This document shows positions 38,914 through 50,774 of a stretch of DNA of 64,000 nt, piece by piece; within the stretch, counting starts at the first letter, position 1, and each line of letters begins with the position of its first letter. The translations under genes and the position numbers were made by a program. This stretch comes from Toxorhynchites rutilus septentrionalis (lineage: Eukaryota > Arthropoda > Insecta > Diptera > Culicidae): positions 314,323,787 to 314,387,786 of the forward strand of contig NC_073745.1 in NCBI RefSeq assembly GCF_029784135.1, in the 5' to 3' direction. The notes beneath the pieces were generated by a model that saw nothing but the letters and a program-made list of their open reading frames with translations, made no database searches and had not been told where the DNA came from.

Positions 38914-39546
38914 GAAGCAAATGTGTAATCATTAATTAATCATTGATAACTAAATCCTCTCGTGTCACGTACAACACACGTGGATTACCAGTAAAGCTGC
39001 GTCTGTGTTGATTCATTTTCAGATGAAATTAAATCGAGCTTATCAACGCTATACCGTCATCACTGCCATGTACCAGAAAAATGATTAAGAGTTCAGGAAG
39101 AACCAAAAGCGGAAATAAATAAAAGCACAAATACTGCCTTCCATCTAATTCCCAAAAGCGTACGGTGATTGCTGCCAACAATTAATCCTATTGTCCATTG
39201 AATGGTTTCCACGAAAACATATTTGAAAATTCATAGGCAATACATCTCTACATCTCTACTACTATCTGAATCAAAACAAATGAATTTTAAATTTTAAATG
39301 CACTAAGAATTGTACGTCGTTTGCAAGTTGCATTCCATATCTTCAATTCACATGACCAATCTTTTCCAAGGTGCAACAATAATTTTCGTTCATAAATAAC
39401 GTTCGGGAAACAAAGATATTTTCAATATAAACAGATAAATTAATTGATATGGTTATTTGGGTTTTGCTGCTGATATTGAATCACAAATGTTAATAAATTA
39501 TAACAACCCACGATCCACTTAGAATAAATTAACCGCACACACATAC
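38914..39546. other. No gene seen; 5' end of intron 1
   Basis: AT-rich sequence directly downstream of the cuticle gene's first exon. Regulatory elements are often found in this position, but no specific site can be supported from one sequence. Confidence 0.4.
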
Positions 39547-39573
39547 CGCAAGAAGCAATAAAAATCGCAACAT
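39547..39573 (-). CDS. Cuticular protein exon 1, start of signal peptide
   Basis: The ATG at 39573 opens nine codons reading MLRFLLLLA and is followed at once by the strong donor GTATGTGTGT. Joined in phase 0 to exon 2 at 8229 (VTAPTLLLAGRIQL) it gives a textbook signal peptide: basic n-region, Leu-rich core and a small-residue cleavage zone. A single very short coding exon that encodes the start of the signal peptide, followed by a long intron, is the standard layout of insect cuticle-protein genes. Neither exon makes sense alone: exon 2 lacks any ATG near its acceptor. Transcript evidence is absent here, so the link is an inference. Confidence 0.72.
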
Positions 39574-39941
39574 CCTGGATCTTCCCCCAAGTTCAGCACT
39601 CTTCGCGCCAGCCAAAAACCACTTTTAATTAAAATTCGATCACTATTCGTTGTCGTTCCGTATCGTTTCTCAGTCCTTTTTTCCCGAACACTTGTATTAA
39701 TTTAGATTGAAAAAGTTCTCCCCGGTGCTGTTTTTTCTTAATTTGCACTTCTAGAATAATTTCCAACTTCTTTTTTTTTTTTCTGCACGTTGTTTGTTGC
39801 TTTCCACACCAAGGTCTAAGGTCTTCCCTGGAAGAAAGACAGAAACTCGCGCGCGGTTATCTGTTAGTGCGTTCGATATCCACAGCGTAGAATCCCGGAA
39901 CGATTTTAGTGCGACCTCGCTAATCGGCTGTTCAAAAACAA

Positions 39942-39982
39942 TAACTGGACGACCCACCTGAGTCCCGGCTTTTTATATAAAC
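39942..39982 (-). promoter_or_regulatory. TATA box and initiator of the cuticle gene
   Basis: On the minus strand TATATAAA (39972-39979) lies 33 bases upstream of an initiator-like TCCAGTT with the A at 39946 as the likely +1. This gives a 5' UTR of ~373 nt before the ATG at 39573. Cuticle genes are commonly TATA-driven and stage-specific. Confidence 0.6.
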
Positions 39983-40520
39983 ACTTCTTCGTTGTAGTGC
40001 TCTCGGTGGGTGCGTTCTTGGCTCAGGTGGATCATCTTGGTTGGTCGCGCTTGCTGTGGCTGCTGATAGCGCTGAAGATCGAATGTTACTTTCTACCACC
40101 ACCGTGGCTGATGGTTGGCTCGGGCGTATGCTTCCTTCCTGCCCCTTTCGATGCGGCGCCATTCTATCCAGAACAAGCGTGTGTTGCTCCAATCGAATCT
40201 GCAGCGCGGGTTTCCTACCTGTGATAAGCCGGCATTGGTTGAGTGTAAATGTACGAAACGAACTCCAGTGCGCGGACAATGGCAGTTGCGACAGCGGGTG
40301 ACCAGAATGATTGCTTCAGGTAAACTACTAACGTGAGAAATAATCGCAAAGAAATCATAATATTTTCTATTTAGAATGAATATTGTACGTAGCGAAAAGC
40401 ATGTAAACCAAATAAATTTATATGTGCCGCAAATACATCGTTACTAGAAAAAGTCAGTTTCGATTCCTGTTATTTTATCGACATTTTCGATAATCAGTCC
40501 TAAATTCTTGGTTTTTAAAA
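39983..40520. other. Upstream region of the cuticle gene
   Basis: Positions 39990-40300 are GC-richer than the rest of the window, as expected for a proximal promoter. Several overlapping open frames exist on both strands but none has a recognisable domain. They are best seen as composition effects. Confidence 0.4.
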
Positions 40521-40677
40521 GTGGAGGCGATCTGGCGTAGTGGTAACATTCATACCTCTTACGCTAAAGGTCACGAGTTCAATTATCACTCCCGATATTC
40601 TTCCAAAATGGAAGGTAAAACAGACGAACCAACCAAAAGTGTTGAATGTCACTATAATACAGAAATTTAAAAAAAAA
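40521..40677 (+). mobile_element. tRNA-derived SINE family A, full copy
   Basis: It is nearly identical in layout to 6572-6732, with A box GGCGTAGTGGTAAC, B box GGTCACGAGTTCAATTA and an A-run at 40668-40676. The flanks show an imperfect duplication (TGGTTTTTAAAAG at 40509-40521 and TGGTTTTGAAAG at 40678-40689), consistent with an older insertion than the copy at 6572. Confidence 0.85.
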
Positions 40678-40689
40678 TGGTTTTGAAAG

Positions 40690-41591
40690 CGGTTTGATAG
40701 ACTCATCAACACGTATTGCGTTGCAAAAAAAAGTACTATCAATGAATTTCACATTTTATGTCTATGATCCCGTACTGAACCAAATATTCATCATCAGCTT
40801 TTAGTGCAAATGTAGCACCCCATTATTATACGAGCCAACGAACTGTTTTCTAGTAACCTAGTAGACGAAGATTTCTCATCGAATATCTCGGATACCTCGC
40901 CCTACATGTTTTCGTATTCGCAACTGATCCATAACATTTACGCATTATAGCGGCAATTTCGTTCACCGTATCACCCAATTCAAAGTGATATAGAATAAAC
41001 ATTCTCATTTCGAGTCTGGCCTCACTCTAGACCATTGATCTACAGTTAGATCAGGATTTATTTTCATTTAGGTTGAATCTAATGGGTCTAAGACTTTTTA
41101 AAGTGCTACTAATGGCAGGGTAGACAACATTTGCATAATTGTAGCTGCAAATAGCTGATTGAGCATCTGACTTGTCTTCAATGGTTCGACTAAAACGCCT
41201 CACGCTCAGAGTTGCCAACCAAGTTTTTGAAAAACTGGAAAAATCTTAAAAAATCTGGAAAAAAAACTGGATGAACTGATGTTTTTTTTTATTTTTCTCA
41301 ATTTTGTTTATATTAGCAATAGAAATTAGGATATACAGTGACAGTGTCAGTATGTAGCATTGAAACTTACGTACTCACACCATCGGAGCATAATTTTTTT
41401 TTGACGTGGGACTACGGTACGGTAATATGAAAACCTAAACACAGAACATGCAAGTAAATATGATAGATTTCGAATGCTTATAACTCGAACATTTCTCAAT
41501 AGATCGGAAAATGTTTGCATCAGTTGATAGGAAATATTTCTACGCATCTATCACAAGGAATAAAATGTTATTTTTCATGAGACAAACAATT
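40690..41591. other. No gene seen
   Basis: AT-rich intergenic sequence. The GACGTGGGACTACGGTACG stretch near 41402 resembles GACGTAGGATTACG words near 44209 and 56253, pointing to a shared but undefined repeat. Confidence 0.35.
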
Positions 41592-42253
41592 TTTTTTTTA
41601 TAAATTCGTTTATTTTCATAGGCTCAATTACATAAGTTTAAAAGAGCCGAAATCTCGAATATATTTTTAAAACTATATATATGAACAATTTTCTTAAATC
41701 TATGGTTAGTAATGTGGGAAACCGATTACTCGCGGTGGACTCGAGATTAAAAGGGTGACATATTTTTCTCAGGAAAAGGATGGGGTATAAGGAAATTATT
41801 ACAATGTTGATAATCACACACACTCAATTCTTAAATCTATTCGTACCTTTGTTGTGAATTTACATTTCATTCTCCTGTTTATAGCAAGCGGACCAATTAC
41901 TCACAAAGGAAGAAATGGAGGGTATAAGGATATAACGATAATCACACACGAACATCGATATATTTAAGGAAAACATATATTTGGGACATGTAATCAAGGT
42001 CTAACCGAGCCAACACATCTCTCACCGGCACATTGGGCTGCCTTCCTCTAGCCCGAAGGGAGTTCTCTAAATTCGATCTGGCAACAAGATACACCTCACA
42101 CGACCAAATAACGTGTTCGATGTCGTGGTAACCTCGGCCACAAACGCAGATATTGCTGCCGGCCAGATTGAAACGAAAGAGTAGCGCGTCTAACGAACAG
42201 TGATTGGACATGAGTCGGGAGAAGGTGCGAATAAGAGACAAACAATTGAACAA
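41592..42253 (-). pseudogene. 3' end of an I/R1/LOA-group LINE
   Basis: The minus-strand frame from 42253 encodes the last ~103 residues of a LINE ORF2. They include the C-terminal cysteine motif CVCGRGYHDIEHVIWSC, found in I-superfamily LINEs downstream of the RNase H domain. A ~340-nt 3' UTR follows and ends with AATAAACGAATTTATAAAAA (41592-41620), which looks like a LINE tail. Upstream of 42253 no RT or RNase H can be read, so this is a 5'-truncated insertion. Confidence 0.75.
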
Positions 42254-43930
42254 ATGTGAAATATTAAGCGTTATCTAAACGCCCAACCTGCTACATTTTT
42301 ATTGGTCCGATTTACGGTTTCCCTAACACAGACTACAAAATCAATGTACCTGGGGAATCCGCTTTGCGAATACATACAAGTGGGGGTGGGTGTAGTGACC
42401 CTTTTCACGCGTCTCATAAGAAATATTTTAATAAGAATTCTAATGGTTAAGATTTCTACTAGAGATAGGGAAAAAACAACCAAGGATTCTTCCAATAGGA
42501 TAGGTGAAATTTTTCATACTAATGGAAAATTCCATATAAGCAGGAGGTAGCAGATAACATAATTTTAGTTTTGAGAGATGTACATCCTCAGCGAAGGATT
42601 AGGATAAGAGGGAAAAATAAAAAGGAGTCGATCGTCAGCCACGCAGGAGGACAGTCGTTTCTCCTGCAGAAAGGAAAAAGTTGTGTTGTTATTTTTAATG
42701 AAAAACTAAGTGCCTTAAACGCGCGGGGCGCTTGCATGGGGGGGGGGGTTATTTTTGTACCAATCGAAGTATGTTCCCTAACACAGCCATCACGAAAAGG
42801 TGCCTTACATTACACGGCGTTTGTTCAAATTATTCACTCACACAGCAAATTTGTTGAATTCAATTGAATTCGAACATTGTTTCATTCAATCAATAATTTA
42901 ATCAATACAAACAAATGATTACTAAGCCAACGGTAGTCCCACGCATGGCCCGAAATCTTCGAAGGTGCAAAATGAAGACCGACTCTACTCCCATTAGCTT
43001 CGCTTCGACTAAAACTGCTTCGGCAGTCGCTGCCAACAAAAATGACTTGACTGGAAAATGAATTGACTAGCGTTGACTAGCCAGGATGACTGGTGAACTA
43101 GTCCAGTCAGTGGTTATTTTAACTGACTCGACTAATGAATACAAATCTGCCTCTTCATACAACTGACTTCAATCCACATTTCCATTTCCCCCTGATACTT
43201 ATTTTGTACACGCGTACGCACGTCCATATAAAGAGGAACGAAAACCCATCGTGAACTGAAACCAATGAACAAAGACATTTATCAAGTATGCTGTAAAGGT
43301 CCTCGCATCAGCGCACACACACTGCACGCTATTTTATACGTGTGAGTAGTTTTCGTGTACGCTACCAAAAAATCCAGCTCAATTTGGCTGGGAAGAATGG
43401 AATGATACAGTCGAGTCGGTACAGGGAGATAGCGACTAAACGCCCGACTGACTGTTCAGTCGTTTTGGCGGAGAAACTGCGTAAAGAGCCAAAAGTCATT
43501 TACCGACTGAGGCTAATTTTTTGAAATTAAAAAAAAAATTATATGTGTATTTTTTTTATTTTTTCGTTATTTTTTTGAAAATAAAATAAAATTGTAAGCG
43601 ACAATAAATTAGAAATATTTTTTCAAATATCTCGAGAATGTCTGCATTTAGAAGGAGATTGATGAAGAGCTTTTTTTATTTTAAATCACATCAGGTTTCA
43701 TAATTTGTGGCTGAAAATGATTGATAACATACAAAAATTCGAAGTTTCGAAAATTCATAAACATTCGATGTTCCACAAAGTTCGTCAAACATAGTTTTAC
43801 CATCTTGTACCCATTTTTCAAATTTTGGGTTTGACTTCTTTTTTATACGATTTTTTTAAGTTAAGAAATATGTATTTTGGATATTGCAAATTAAAGTTTT
43901 TTTTTGTAATTAAAAAAAAGGTATCGGTTT
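42254..43930. other. No gene; diverged copies of the 95-bp unit
   Basis: Around 42321-42400 and 42745-42800 the sequence repeats words of the 95-bp unit at 44573-44840 (TCCCTAACACAGACTACAAA; GGGGAATCCGCTTTGCGAAT). Positions 43000-43140 and 43400-43510 are rich in GACTAG/GACTGA words. No coding region is supported. Confidence 0.45.
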
Positions 43931-44572
43931 GTCTCATATTCCGAACACTTAAGCTTTGATGGCCATTAAACAGTATCTCATTACTCAAAATGGTACTCTT
44001 TCGCGAAATAAGATTAATTTTTGGATATAATTGAGTCTTCTTTTTCATTTGACTGCAATAAAATTGTTTTTCAAATACATATTCATGGCAAAAAAATTTA
44101 AAAAAAAGTTCAATCACATTTGTCTCAAATTCCGAACATCATTTTTGCCATTGACTCATATTCCGAACACTTTTGTCTCATATTCCGAACAGCGAAAATG
44201 CATTTATGACGTAGGATTACGTCTTTCGGGAACATATTTGGGGCACAAATTGAAAATCGAAAATCGAGCAAATCGTGAAAATTGTCCAATTCCAAACGCT
44301 TATTGCTCAGTCATTTTTTTATTAATTTATTTATTTTATTCAAATTCAATAAGTAACGTGAGACTTTTGTCTCTTTAATTTTTACACTGATTTATACTGA
44401 TTTATATTTTATGATGGATTGATGACATTTTTGCGTCAATCAGTTTCGGCACTCCATAAAAATTTTATAAATTGAAGAAAATAATATATCTCATGAAACT
44501 AACTATCGAACAATTGAAAAATCTGACTTCAATCACTTCTGATTGGAAGAAATTGACGACACATGCGGTGGG

Positions 44573-44840
44573 TCCCTAACAGAGACATCAAAACCAAACT
44601 GCCTTGGGGAAATCGACATTGCAAATATATGAAAGTAGGGGAAGCTTTTGTTCCCACCGAAATGTGTTCCCTAACAGAGACATCAAAACCAAGCTCCCTG
44701 GGGAAAATCGGCATTGCAAATACATGAAAGTAGGGAGAGCTTTTGTTCCTACCGAAATGTATTCCCTAACGGAGACATCAAAATCAAGCTGCTTCGGGGA
44801 AATCAGCATTGCAGATACATGAAAGTAGGGGGAGCTTATG
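44573..44840. repeat. 95-bp tandem repeat, ~2.8 copies
   Basis: TCCCTAAC starts units at 44573, 44668 and 44763, exactly 95 bp apart. Each continues with GAGACATCAAAACCAAGCTC, GGGGAAATCGGCATTGCAAA and ACATGAAAGTAGGG-type words. Diverged copies lie near 42321 and 42760. Open frames on both strands come from the multiple-of-three offset of the repeat and are not genes. Confidence 0.88.
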
Positions 44841-44847
44841 ATATTTC

Positions 44848-45197
44848 AAATTAAAGCCAATTAGCTAGTCTTTTTTGGAAAAATGTTATACTCGCAAAAA
44901 ATGTATTTTGATTTTGTAATTATTGATTTTATTTGCTTTTTATTGGTTATGTGCTTTCGGGGCCATGGGCGCTAAATTCTTAACATTTTTTTAAGAGCTA
45001 AGATTTTTTTACATAACATGTCCAAAAATCAGATATGTGATTTTTTTTGTTTTGACTTATGTTTTTCCAAAGTTGAGATATTTTGGTTGCGGTAGCTTAT
45101 TGAATAAAAGATAGCAATATGGGAAATCTAGTTTTCCTGCAAGTCAAATATTTTAATATTTTTTTCAAAAAAGACCGGCTAATTGGCTTTAATTTAA
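44848..45197. mobile_element. MITE with ~27-bp inverted ends, ATTAAAGCCAATTAGC family
   Basis: ATTAAAGCCAATTAGCTAGT followed by CTTTTTT at the left (44850-44876) is mirrored at the right (45169-45195) with two differences. A related end (GAAGCCAATGAGCTAGTC) occurs at 56538-56556. The interior contains GGGGCCATGGGCGC (44960), which recurs inverted at 56645-56660. The element separates the two duplicated halves of the surrounding composite. Confidence 0.7.
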
Positions 45198-45750
45198 TGT
45201 GTCGATAATCTAAATCGGTCTAGTAGTTCAAAAGCTTTGATTTTTAAAAAAATGCAACACAAGGCCTTTAAACAGTGCCTCGTTATGCAAAATGGTACTC
45301 TTTCGCGAAATCGAGAAAAAATCTAATTTATTTTGGATAAAATAGAGCTTAATATACAATTGATTTATAAACAAATACTCATGAAAAGTTAAAAATTTAT
45401 CATTGACTCGAATTCCGAACAACAAAAATGCAATAATATGTTCCTCGTATCTTTGGAAGTTAAGGTCCATACAAATGGGCTCTCTACATATGTCAGGTGA
45501 CAGTTTAAGAGGATGGGGAGCGAAGCCTTGGTCACATATATGACACCAAGCGCCCTCTATAAGGCGACGTTCAGGTCCGAAGCCTTTGGGAACCGCTGAC
45601 GACTTCATACGTCATTCCACACTAAACCTGACCAAGAAAATCAAATTTAATCACGTTGGTTTGCGTCTGCGACCTACATTTTGACGAAACAGAGCTTACA
45701 AACGTTTGTTACCAAATGGTCTTTTAATGTTGTGTGATCAAACATCCTCT

Positions 45751-46870
45751 GTTCGGAATTTGAATCGTGTGTCGAAACTTGATTCAAATTCCGAAACTAC
45801 TTAAATGCTTATTTTAATCTCATTTGTTATAATATATTTGTTATAATCTCATTTGTTCATCCATTTATAGTAGATTCATACATTTTCTAGCACTTAACAT
45901 GAACACAGCAGACAAAATAGATAAAACATCTACAAAAACTGAAAAAATTGCGATGCTTGTTTTTAACGGAATTTACTAACGCAAACATTTTATCACTGGT
46001 TTGGGAAGTCGCATTTTATTTTATTTTTTATTTTTCAATTATTGATAGCGTTAAAGTTCAGTAAATTTACAATTAAAAATGAACTATGCGGAATTTGAAT
46101 CATGCGTAGAAACTTGTATCATGTTCCGAACACTACTTCAATACTAATTTTAATGAAGATTTCTGCATAAAATATCATTTTTTCATCCATTTATTGTAGA
46201 TTCTTACCATTTCTAGCACATAACATAAAAACAGCAAACAAAATAGTTGAAGAAACTACAAAATTGAAAAAAATAACGATGCTTGTTTTTTACAGAATTT
46301 GCTAACGCTAACATTTTATCATTGGTTTTGATTGTCACTTTTTGCAAATGCTTAATATTATAAATTATAGGCTGTATCGATACCTGTAAGAGATGTTAAA
46401 ATGAAGGATATAACCCAAAGAATGTCAAGGTTTTGATTATTCAATGATTTATAACATTGAAGTTCAGTAAATTTACATTTTAAAATGAAGTGTTCGGAAT
46501 TTGAATCATGCGTGGAAACTTGATTCATATTCCGAACACTACTTCAATACTAATTTCTGCACAAAATATCATTTTTATCATCGATTTATTGTAGATTCTT
46601 GCATTCTCTAGCACTCCACATGAAAACAGCAAACAAAATAGTTGAAACAACTAGGAAAACTGAAAAATGAACAATGCTTGTTTTTTACGGAATTTGCTAA
46701 GGCAAACATTTTATCATTGGTTTTGATTGTCCCTTTTTTGCAAATGTTTACTATCATAAATTATAGGCTGTATCGATACCTGTAAATGATGTATACCCCA
46801 AAGAATGTCTGTGTTTTCATTATTCAATTTATAACATAAAAGTTTAGTAAATTTACATTTGAAAATGAAG
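45751..46870. repeat. Three-copy tandem repeat of 330-410 bp with a hairpin in each unit
   Basis: Units begin at 45751, about 46083 and 46492. Each opens with an inverted pair: in the third, GTTCGGAATTTGAATCA (46492-46508) faces TGATTCATATTCCGAAC (46521-46537) with one mismatch and a 12-nt loop. Shared internal words include TTTATTGTAGATTCTT, ACAGCAAACAAAATAGTTGA and GGAATTTGCTAA. The third unit runs into the right terminus of the composite element. Confidence 0.82.
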
Positions 46871-47343
46871 TGTTCGGAATTTGAGACTGTTCGGAATATG
46901 AGACAGTACGGTGCTAATTTTTTTCTCAGTGTATATTTTTTTCACGTTTTAACATCAATGTAAGTCTTTCTAAGACATATTCCGGTACGACTCATAGTTT
47001 ATGAGATATAAATTATCACATATTTCCCTTACTAAAATCGATACGCCCTTTTCAAAAGTTACACTTGAGTCAAAATATTCCTAAATGCTGTGGAAAACTC
47101 AAATTACCCCCAACCCAAACGGAATACAAAGTTTCGTTCGAATCAAAAATACAAGTTTTTAAAATCGGAATTTTTAATTCGATTTCATTCGGAATCGCAC
47201 ACAATATTATCCATACTCTTGGTGATTTGGGGGCACTTTTTTGTTTATTTGTTTATTTGTTTATTTGTTTAGATATAACATTCATCTGACAAAATCGTCT
47301 TAATGAACAAAAATTAGTATAATAGTCGAACAAAAACATAACA

Positions 47344-50300
47344 TTAAAACATAACATTAAACACATCGGGATTCTCAATTCGGTTTCTGAAGCGTAGTGA
47401 TGATTCTCCAAAGTCATAAAACTGCTCTACGGATGAAAAGGTTCTGATCATTTCCGTGACTGGCTCATGTTGACCATACGATGAACGATGTGCAAGCGGT
47501 TGCAGCAAAAACGAGGATCGTAGAATTCTACTGGGAGCGCGAAAGTTCATCTTCTCGAGCAAGTTAGGCGCATCGATTTCACCACAAAGAAGTTTGGCAA
47601 CGAAGGTGGCTTGTTGAATACGCCTACGACGCTCAAGAGTATTCAAGTTCAGTAAGCGACATCTAGCTGTATATGACGGCAGGTTCCGCGGGTCACGCCA
47701 AGGCAGATTCCTAAGCGCTCTATGGATGAACCATTTTTGAATCCGTTCAATCCTGACGATCCACATGTGTTGGTACGGGCTCCATACTACAGATGCGGTT
47801 TCAAGAATCGGCCGAACAAGCGAGCAGAAGAGAGATTTCAGGCAGTAGGGATCAGTAAAGTCCCTAGAGATTCTCGAAATAAACCCAAGCTGGCGATTGG
47901 CCTTGGATATCAATGCAGATCGGTGTGCGTCGAAAGTGAGCTTAGGGTCGAGAGTTACGCCCAAGTCATTGACCTGACTGACTCTCTCCAAGATAATATC
48001 ATCGATCGTGTAGTCGAATATAGTTGGTTGTCTTTTTCGATGGAAACTCATGATGACACATTTATTTATACTGATAGTTAGTTTGTTCAGGCGACACCAA
48101 CTCACAAACTGGTCAAGCAGGCTCTGTAACCGTCGGCAATCCTCGAGGGTTTCGATGGCTAGATAGATTTTCAAGTCGTCTGCATATATCGACACACAGT
48201 CACATGCTAGAATAAGCGACACATCGTTATAGAAGATCGCGAACAGCAGTGGTCCAAGATTGCTGCCTTGCGGAACACCCGAAGAAACAGCAAACGGAGA
48301 TGAAGTGTGAGACAGGAGCTTGACACGGAGCGTTCTTCCAGACAGGTATGATCTCAGCCAGTTGATGAATTCGTCGGAAGCACCAAGACGGGATAGTTTT
48401 CTCAGTAGGATGCGATGGTCAATTCGATCGAAAGCGGCTTTTATGTCGGTGTAGATAGCATCAACTTGAGCGCGTTCCTCTAGACGGTTGATACAAAACG
48501 ACGAAAACTCGAGGAGATTGGTGCTAACCGAGCGTCCTGGCATAAAGCCATGTTGTACTGGTGAGATATAACGCTTTACTTTGAAAAAGACAGCATCGTT
48601 CACGATCAACTCAAAAAGCTTGGAGGCGGCAGATAAACTGGTTATGCCACGATAGTTAGCCACGTTACACTTATCACCTTTCTTAAACACGGGAAACATA
48701 AAGGAATGCTTCCACACATCTGGAAAAACCCCTTGACTCAGCGAAGCTGTGTAAATACGGGAGAGCGGTAAAGCCAAAGATGTAGCACAGCGGCAAAAAA
48801 CTATAGCTGGAACGCCATCTGGGCCAGGAACTGTTGAACGTTTCAATTTTTTTACGCCCTTCTCAACCATCTGTGGGGTAACGACGAATGGTCCCAAGTC
48901 TATTAAACTCTCTGGAATGTTAGCTGCAGCTCTCTCGGCTTCTGATGGGGTGGCTGCCTCAGCGACAAACACCGATGCAAAGTGTTTTGAAAATAAATCG
49001 CACATTTCAGAAACGGAGGACGATTCCTGAGCGCCCGAGAACACCTTAGACGGGATATCTGCTGTTTTTCGCTTGGAATTGACAAACTTCCAGAAGCTCT
49101 TTGGATTTCTACGCAGGTTTGTCTGGAAACGAAGCACGTATGATTTGTAGAGGGCACGGTTAAGGCGTCGGTATACACTGCTAGCGAGTTGAAAGTTGTG
49201 TATGGTTTCAACAGTTCGTCGACGGCGTAATTTACGTTGGCAAGAATTTTTGTCGCGCCGTAGAATGCGAAGAAGTGGAGTGCTCCAAGCTGGAGACATT
49301 GGAGGTTTCCTTCGTGGGGTATTCGTCACGAGCCAGCTGCAAACGATTTCGCAAAAACGCGTCGCCATGTCGTTAACGTCCTGACCAAGAGCGTTCCAAT
49401 TGTAGCTACTCAGAAACTCGTTAAATGCAGCGAAATTAATTTTTGCGTAATTCAATGCTTGTTCGCCTTCGTTCCGATCCTCAACGGCCAACACTGCTCC
49501 TCTTGTATCCGATAACGATAATACTAACGGAGGATGGTGCAAATCCACCGCTAGCAGTGGCGATACAGATTCGTTGATAGCGATGTTAATATCGGGAGCA
49601 CAAAAAATCAGATCCAGTGTTCGGCCACGAAAATTACGAATGAAGTTGCGCTGCTGGAGACCGAGAAAGGTGATTCCATCCAATAGAACAGCACTCGCCG
49701 CAGAGGTCAAAGACGGATTCAGATCAACAACAGAGTTAGCATGTAATTCCCATGCAATATGAGGCTGATTGTAATCGCCACATACCAATACGGTGTCATC
49801 AGAAGACGCACGGTCACACAGCTCACGCACAGAAGCCAAATGTGAATCATAAACCCCCACGTTACGACTGCGGTCGGGAGGAATGTATACTGCGCAAAGT
49901 AATATCCTTTTCCCACGTATGGTAGTGGAGACACAAATCTGTTCCAAAGAGTTTCCATTCCTCGTTTGAACCGATACAGCAGAGAAGTGACGAGCTACTG
50001 CGATAAGGACACCACCAAATCTGGACTTGGAACTGTTGGAAGGACTACGGTCACAACGGAAAACGTTAAATTCAGCTCCGAATAGCTGTATGGAGTTGAT
50101 GCTGTCGTCAAGTCCGGATTCAGTCAACATGATGACGTCGTAATTACAATCGCATACTGCTACATAGAGATCGTCAATTTTCGTCCTCAGGCCGCGTACA
50201 TTCTGATAATACAGCCACATAACATTGGAAGTCGTGTCGTTGCCCCTAGAAATGAGAGGCAGATCAGGTTGCGAATGGTGCTCGATTGAATCGTACTCGC

Positions 50301-50670
50301 CTAGAGTGGCACGTTGGAAGACCCCTTCCCCAGACTCAACAACAGGACCGGGACGGCTAATCTGACGCTGGCTACAAGGCTCGACTGAGTTGGACGGGTT
50401 AGGGGCTTCCATGATGCCGTTAATCGTGCGTCCCAGTAATCGAAGCTCATCATCGAGCTGATCAGTCCATATAAATTGGCTGGAAATTTGAACGAAGTCA
50501 GGCAGATACGAGCGATCATAAAATGCATACTTGCCTGAAGAGTCAGGTTGGGAGACTCTCCCCCAACATCCGACCACAGGACCGGGATGACTTGAACGGC
50601 AAGGGTCAATCCGAGGTGGATGAAGTCCGGCGTGTGGCACGACTGGGTCGGAGTAGTTGAGAGCTCCCAT
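47344..50670 (-). CDS. LINE ORF2: endonuclease and reverse transcriptase, intact frame
   Basis: The frame has 1,108 codons without a stop from the ATG at 50670. The same frame is open a further ~100 bp upstream to the end of ORF1, so translation might begin earlier by a non-standard start. An apurinic-type endonuclease spans residues ~150-400, with YYQNVRG, MLTESG, CGDYNQP, LDLIF and a DLHHPP histidine, all expected active-site positions. The reverse transcriptase spans about 570-870, with VPGPDGVPA, PVFKKGD, NYRGIT, QHGFMPGRS, DIKAAFDRIDH, SSGVPQGSNLGPLLF and the catalytic YADD at residues ~829-832. The last ~200 residues form the thumb and a C-terminal region ending in FYDFGESSLRFR. The protein would nick target DNA and copy the element's RNA. 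Sequence integrity suggests fairly recent activity, although ORF1 is broken. Confidence 0.92.
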   Translation of the reverse strand: MGALNYSDPVVPHAGLHPPRIDPCRSSHPGPVVGCWGRVSQPDSSGKYAFYDRSYLPDFVQISSQFIWTDQLDDELRLLGRTINGIMEAPNPSNSVEPCSQRQISRPGPVVESGEGVFQRATLGEYDSIEHHSQPDLPLISRGNDTTSNVMWLYYQNVRGLRTKIDDLYVAVCDCNYDVIMLTESGLDDSINSIQLFGAEFNVFRCDRSPSNSSKSRFGGVLIAVARHFSAVSVQTRNGNSLEQICVSTTIRGKRILLCAVYIPPDRSRNVGVYDSHLASVRELCDRASSDDTVLVCGDYNQPHIAWELHANSVVDLNPSLTSAASAVLLDGITFLGLQQRNFIRNFRGRTLDLIFCAPDINIAINESVSPLLAVDLHHPPLVLSLSDTRGAVLAVEDRNEGEQALNYAKINFAAFNEFLSSYNWNALGQDVNDMATRFCEIVCSWLVTNTPRRKPPMSPAWSTPLLRILRRDKNSCQRKLRRRRTVETIHNFQLASSVYRRLNRALYKSYVLRFQTNLRRNPKSFWKFVNSKRKTADIPSKVFSGAQESSSVSEMCDLFSKHFASVFVAEAATPSEAERAAANIPESLIDLGPFVVTPQMVEKGVKKLKRSTVPGPDGVPAIVFCRCATSLALPLSRIYTASLSQGVFPDVWKHSFMFPVFKKGDKCNVANYRGITSLSAASKLFELIVNDAVFFKVKRYISPVQHGFMPGRSVSTNLLEFSSFCINRLEERAQVDAIYTDIKAAFDRIDHRILLRKLSRLGASDEFINWLRSYLSGRTLRVKLLSHTSSPFAVSSGVPQGSNLGPLLFAIFYNDVSLILACDCVSIYADDLKIYLAIETLEDCRRLQSLLDQFVSWCRLNKLTISINKCVIMSFHRKRQPTIFDYTIDDIILERVSQVNDLGVTLDPKLTFDAHRSALISKANRQLGFISRISRDFTDPYCLKSLFCSLVRPILETASVVWSPYQHMWIVRIERIQKWFIHRALRNLPWRDPRNLPSYTARCRLLNLNTLERRRRIQQATFVAKLLCGEIDAPNLLEKMNFRAPSRILRSSFLLQPLAHRSSYGQHEPVTEMIRTFSSVEQFYDFGESSLRFRNRIENPDVFNVMF

Positions 50671-50774
50671 GGTACATTGTTTATTGCATCCCGGTTGTAC
50701 AAACTTTGATGATTGCTGCTGATGTGACTCGCTGGGTACATATTCTCCTCGTTCTCCTCGTCCAATCTGCTTTT

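Larger units (their letters stand above)
43931..46906. mobile_element. Composite element built on inverted ATTCCGAAC motifs
   Basis: The left boundary is GTCTCATATTCCGAACAC (43931) and the right boundary GTTCGGAATATGAGAC followed by AGTA (46890-46906). About a dozen copies of CATATTCCGAAC or its complement lie between them, clustered near the ends and inside a tandem array. The block CAAAATGGTACTCTTTCGCG occurs twice (~43988 and ~45290), so the left part is duplicated. No transposase is present. The arrangement of repeated subterminal binding-site-like motifs resembles that of the pogo-like MITEs here, but the motif is different. Confidence 0.55.

Noticed and set aside
39932..40279. Open frame of 115 codons on the minus strand across the cuticle promoter
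   Set aside because: It overlaps the TATA box and start site, has no domain, and lies in a GC-rich patch where several frames are open by chance on both strands.
44529..44822. Overlapping frames on both strands with repeated peptide blocks
   Set aside because: They arise from the 95-bp tandem repeat and carry no gene features.
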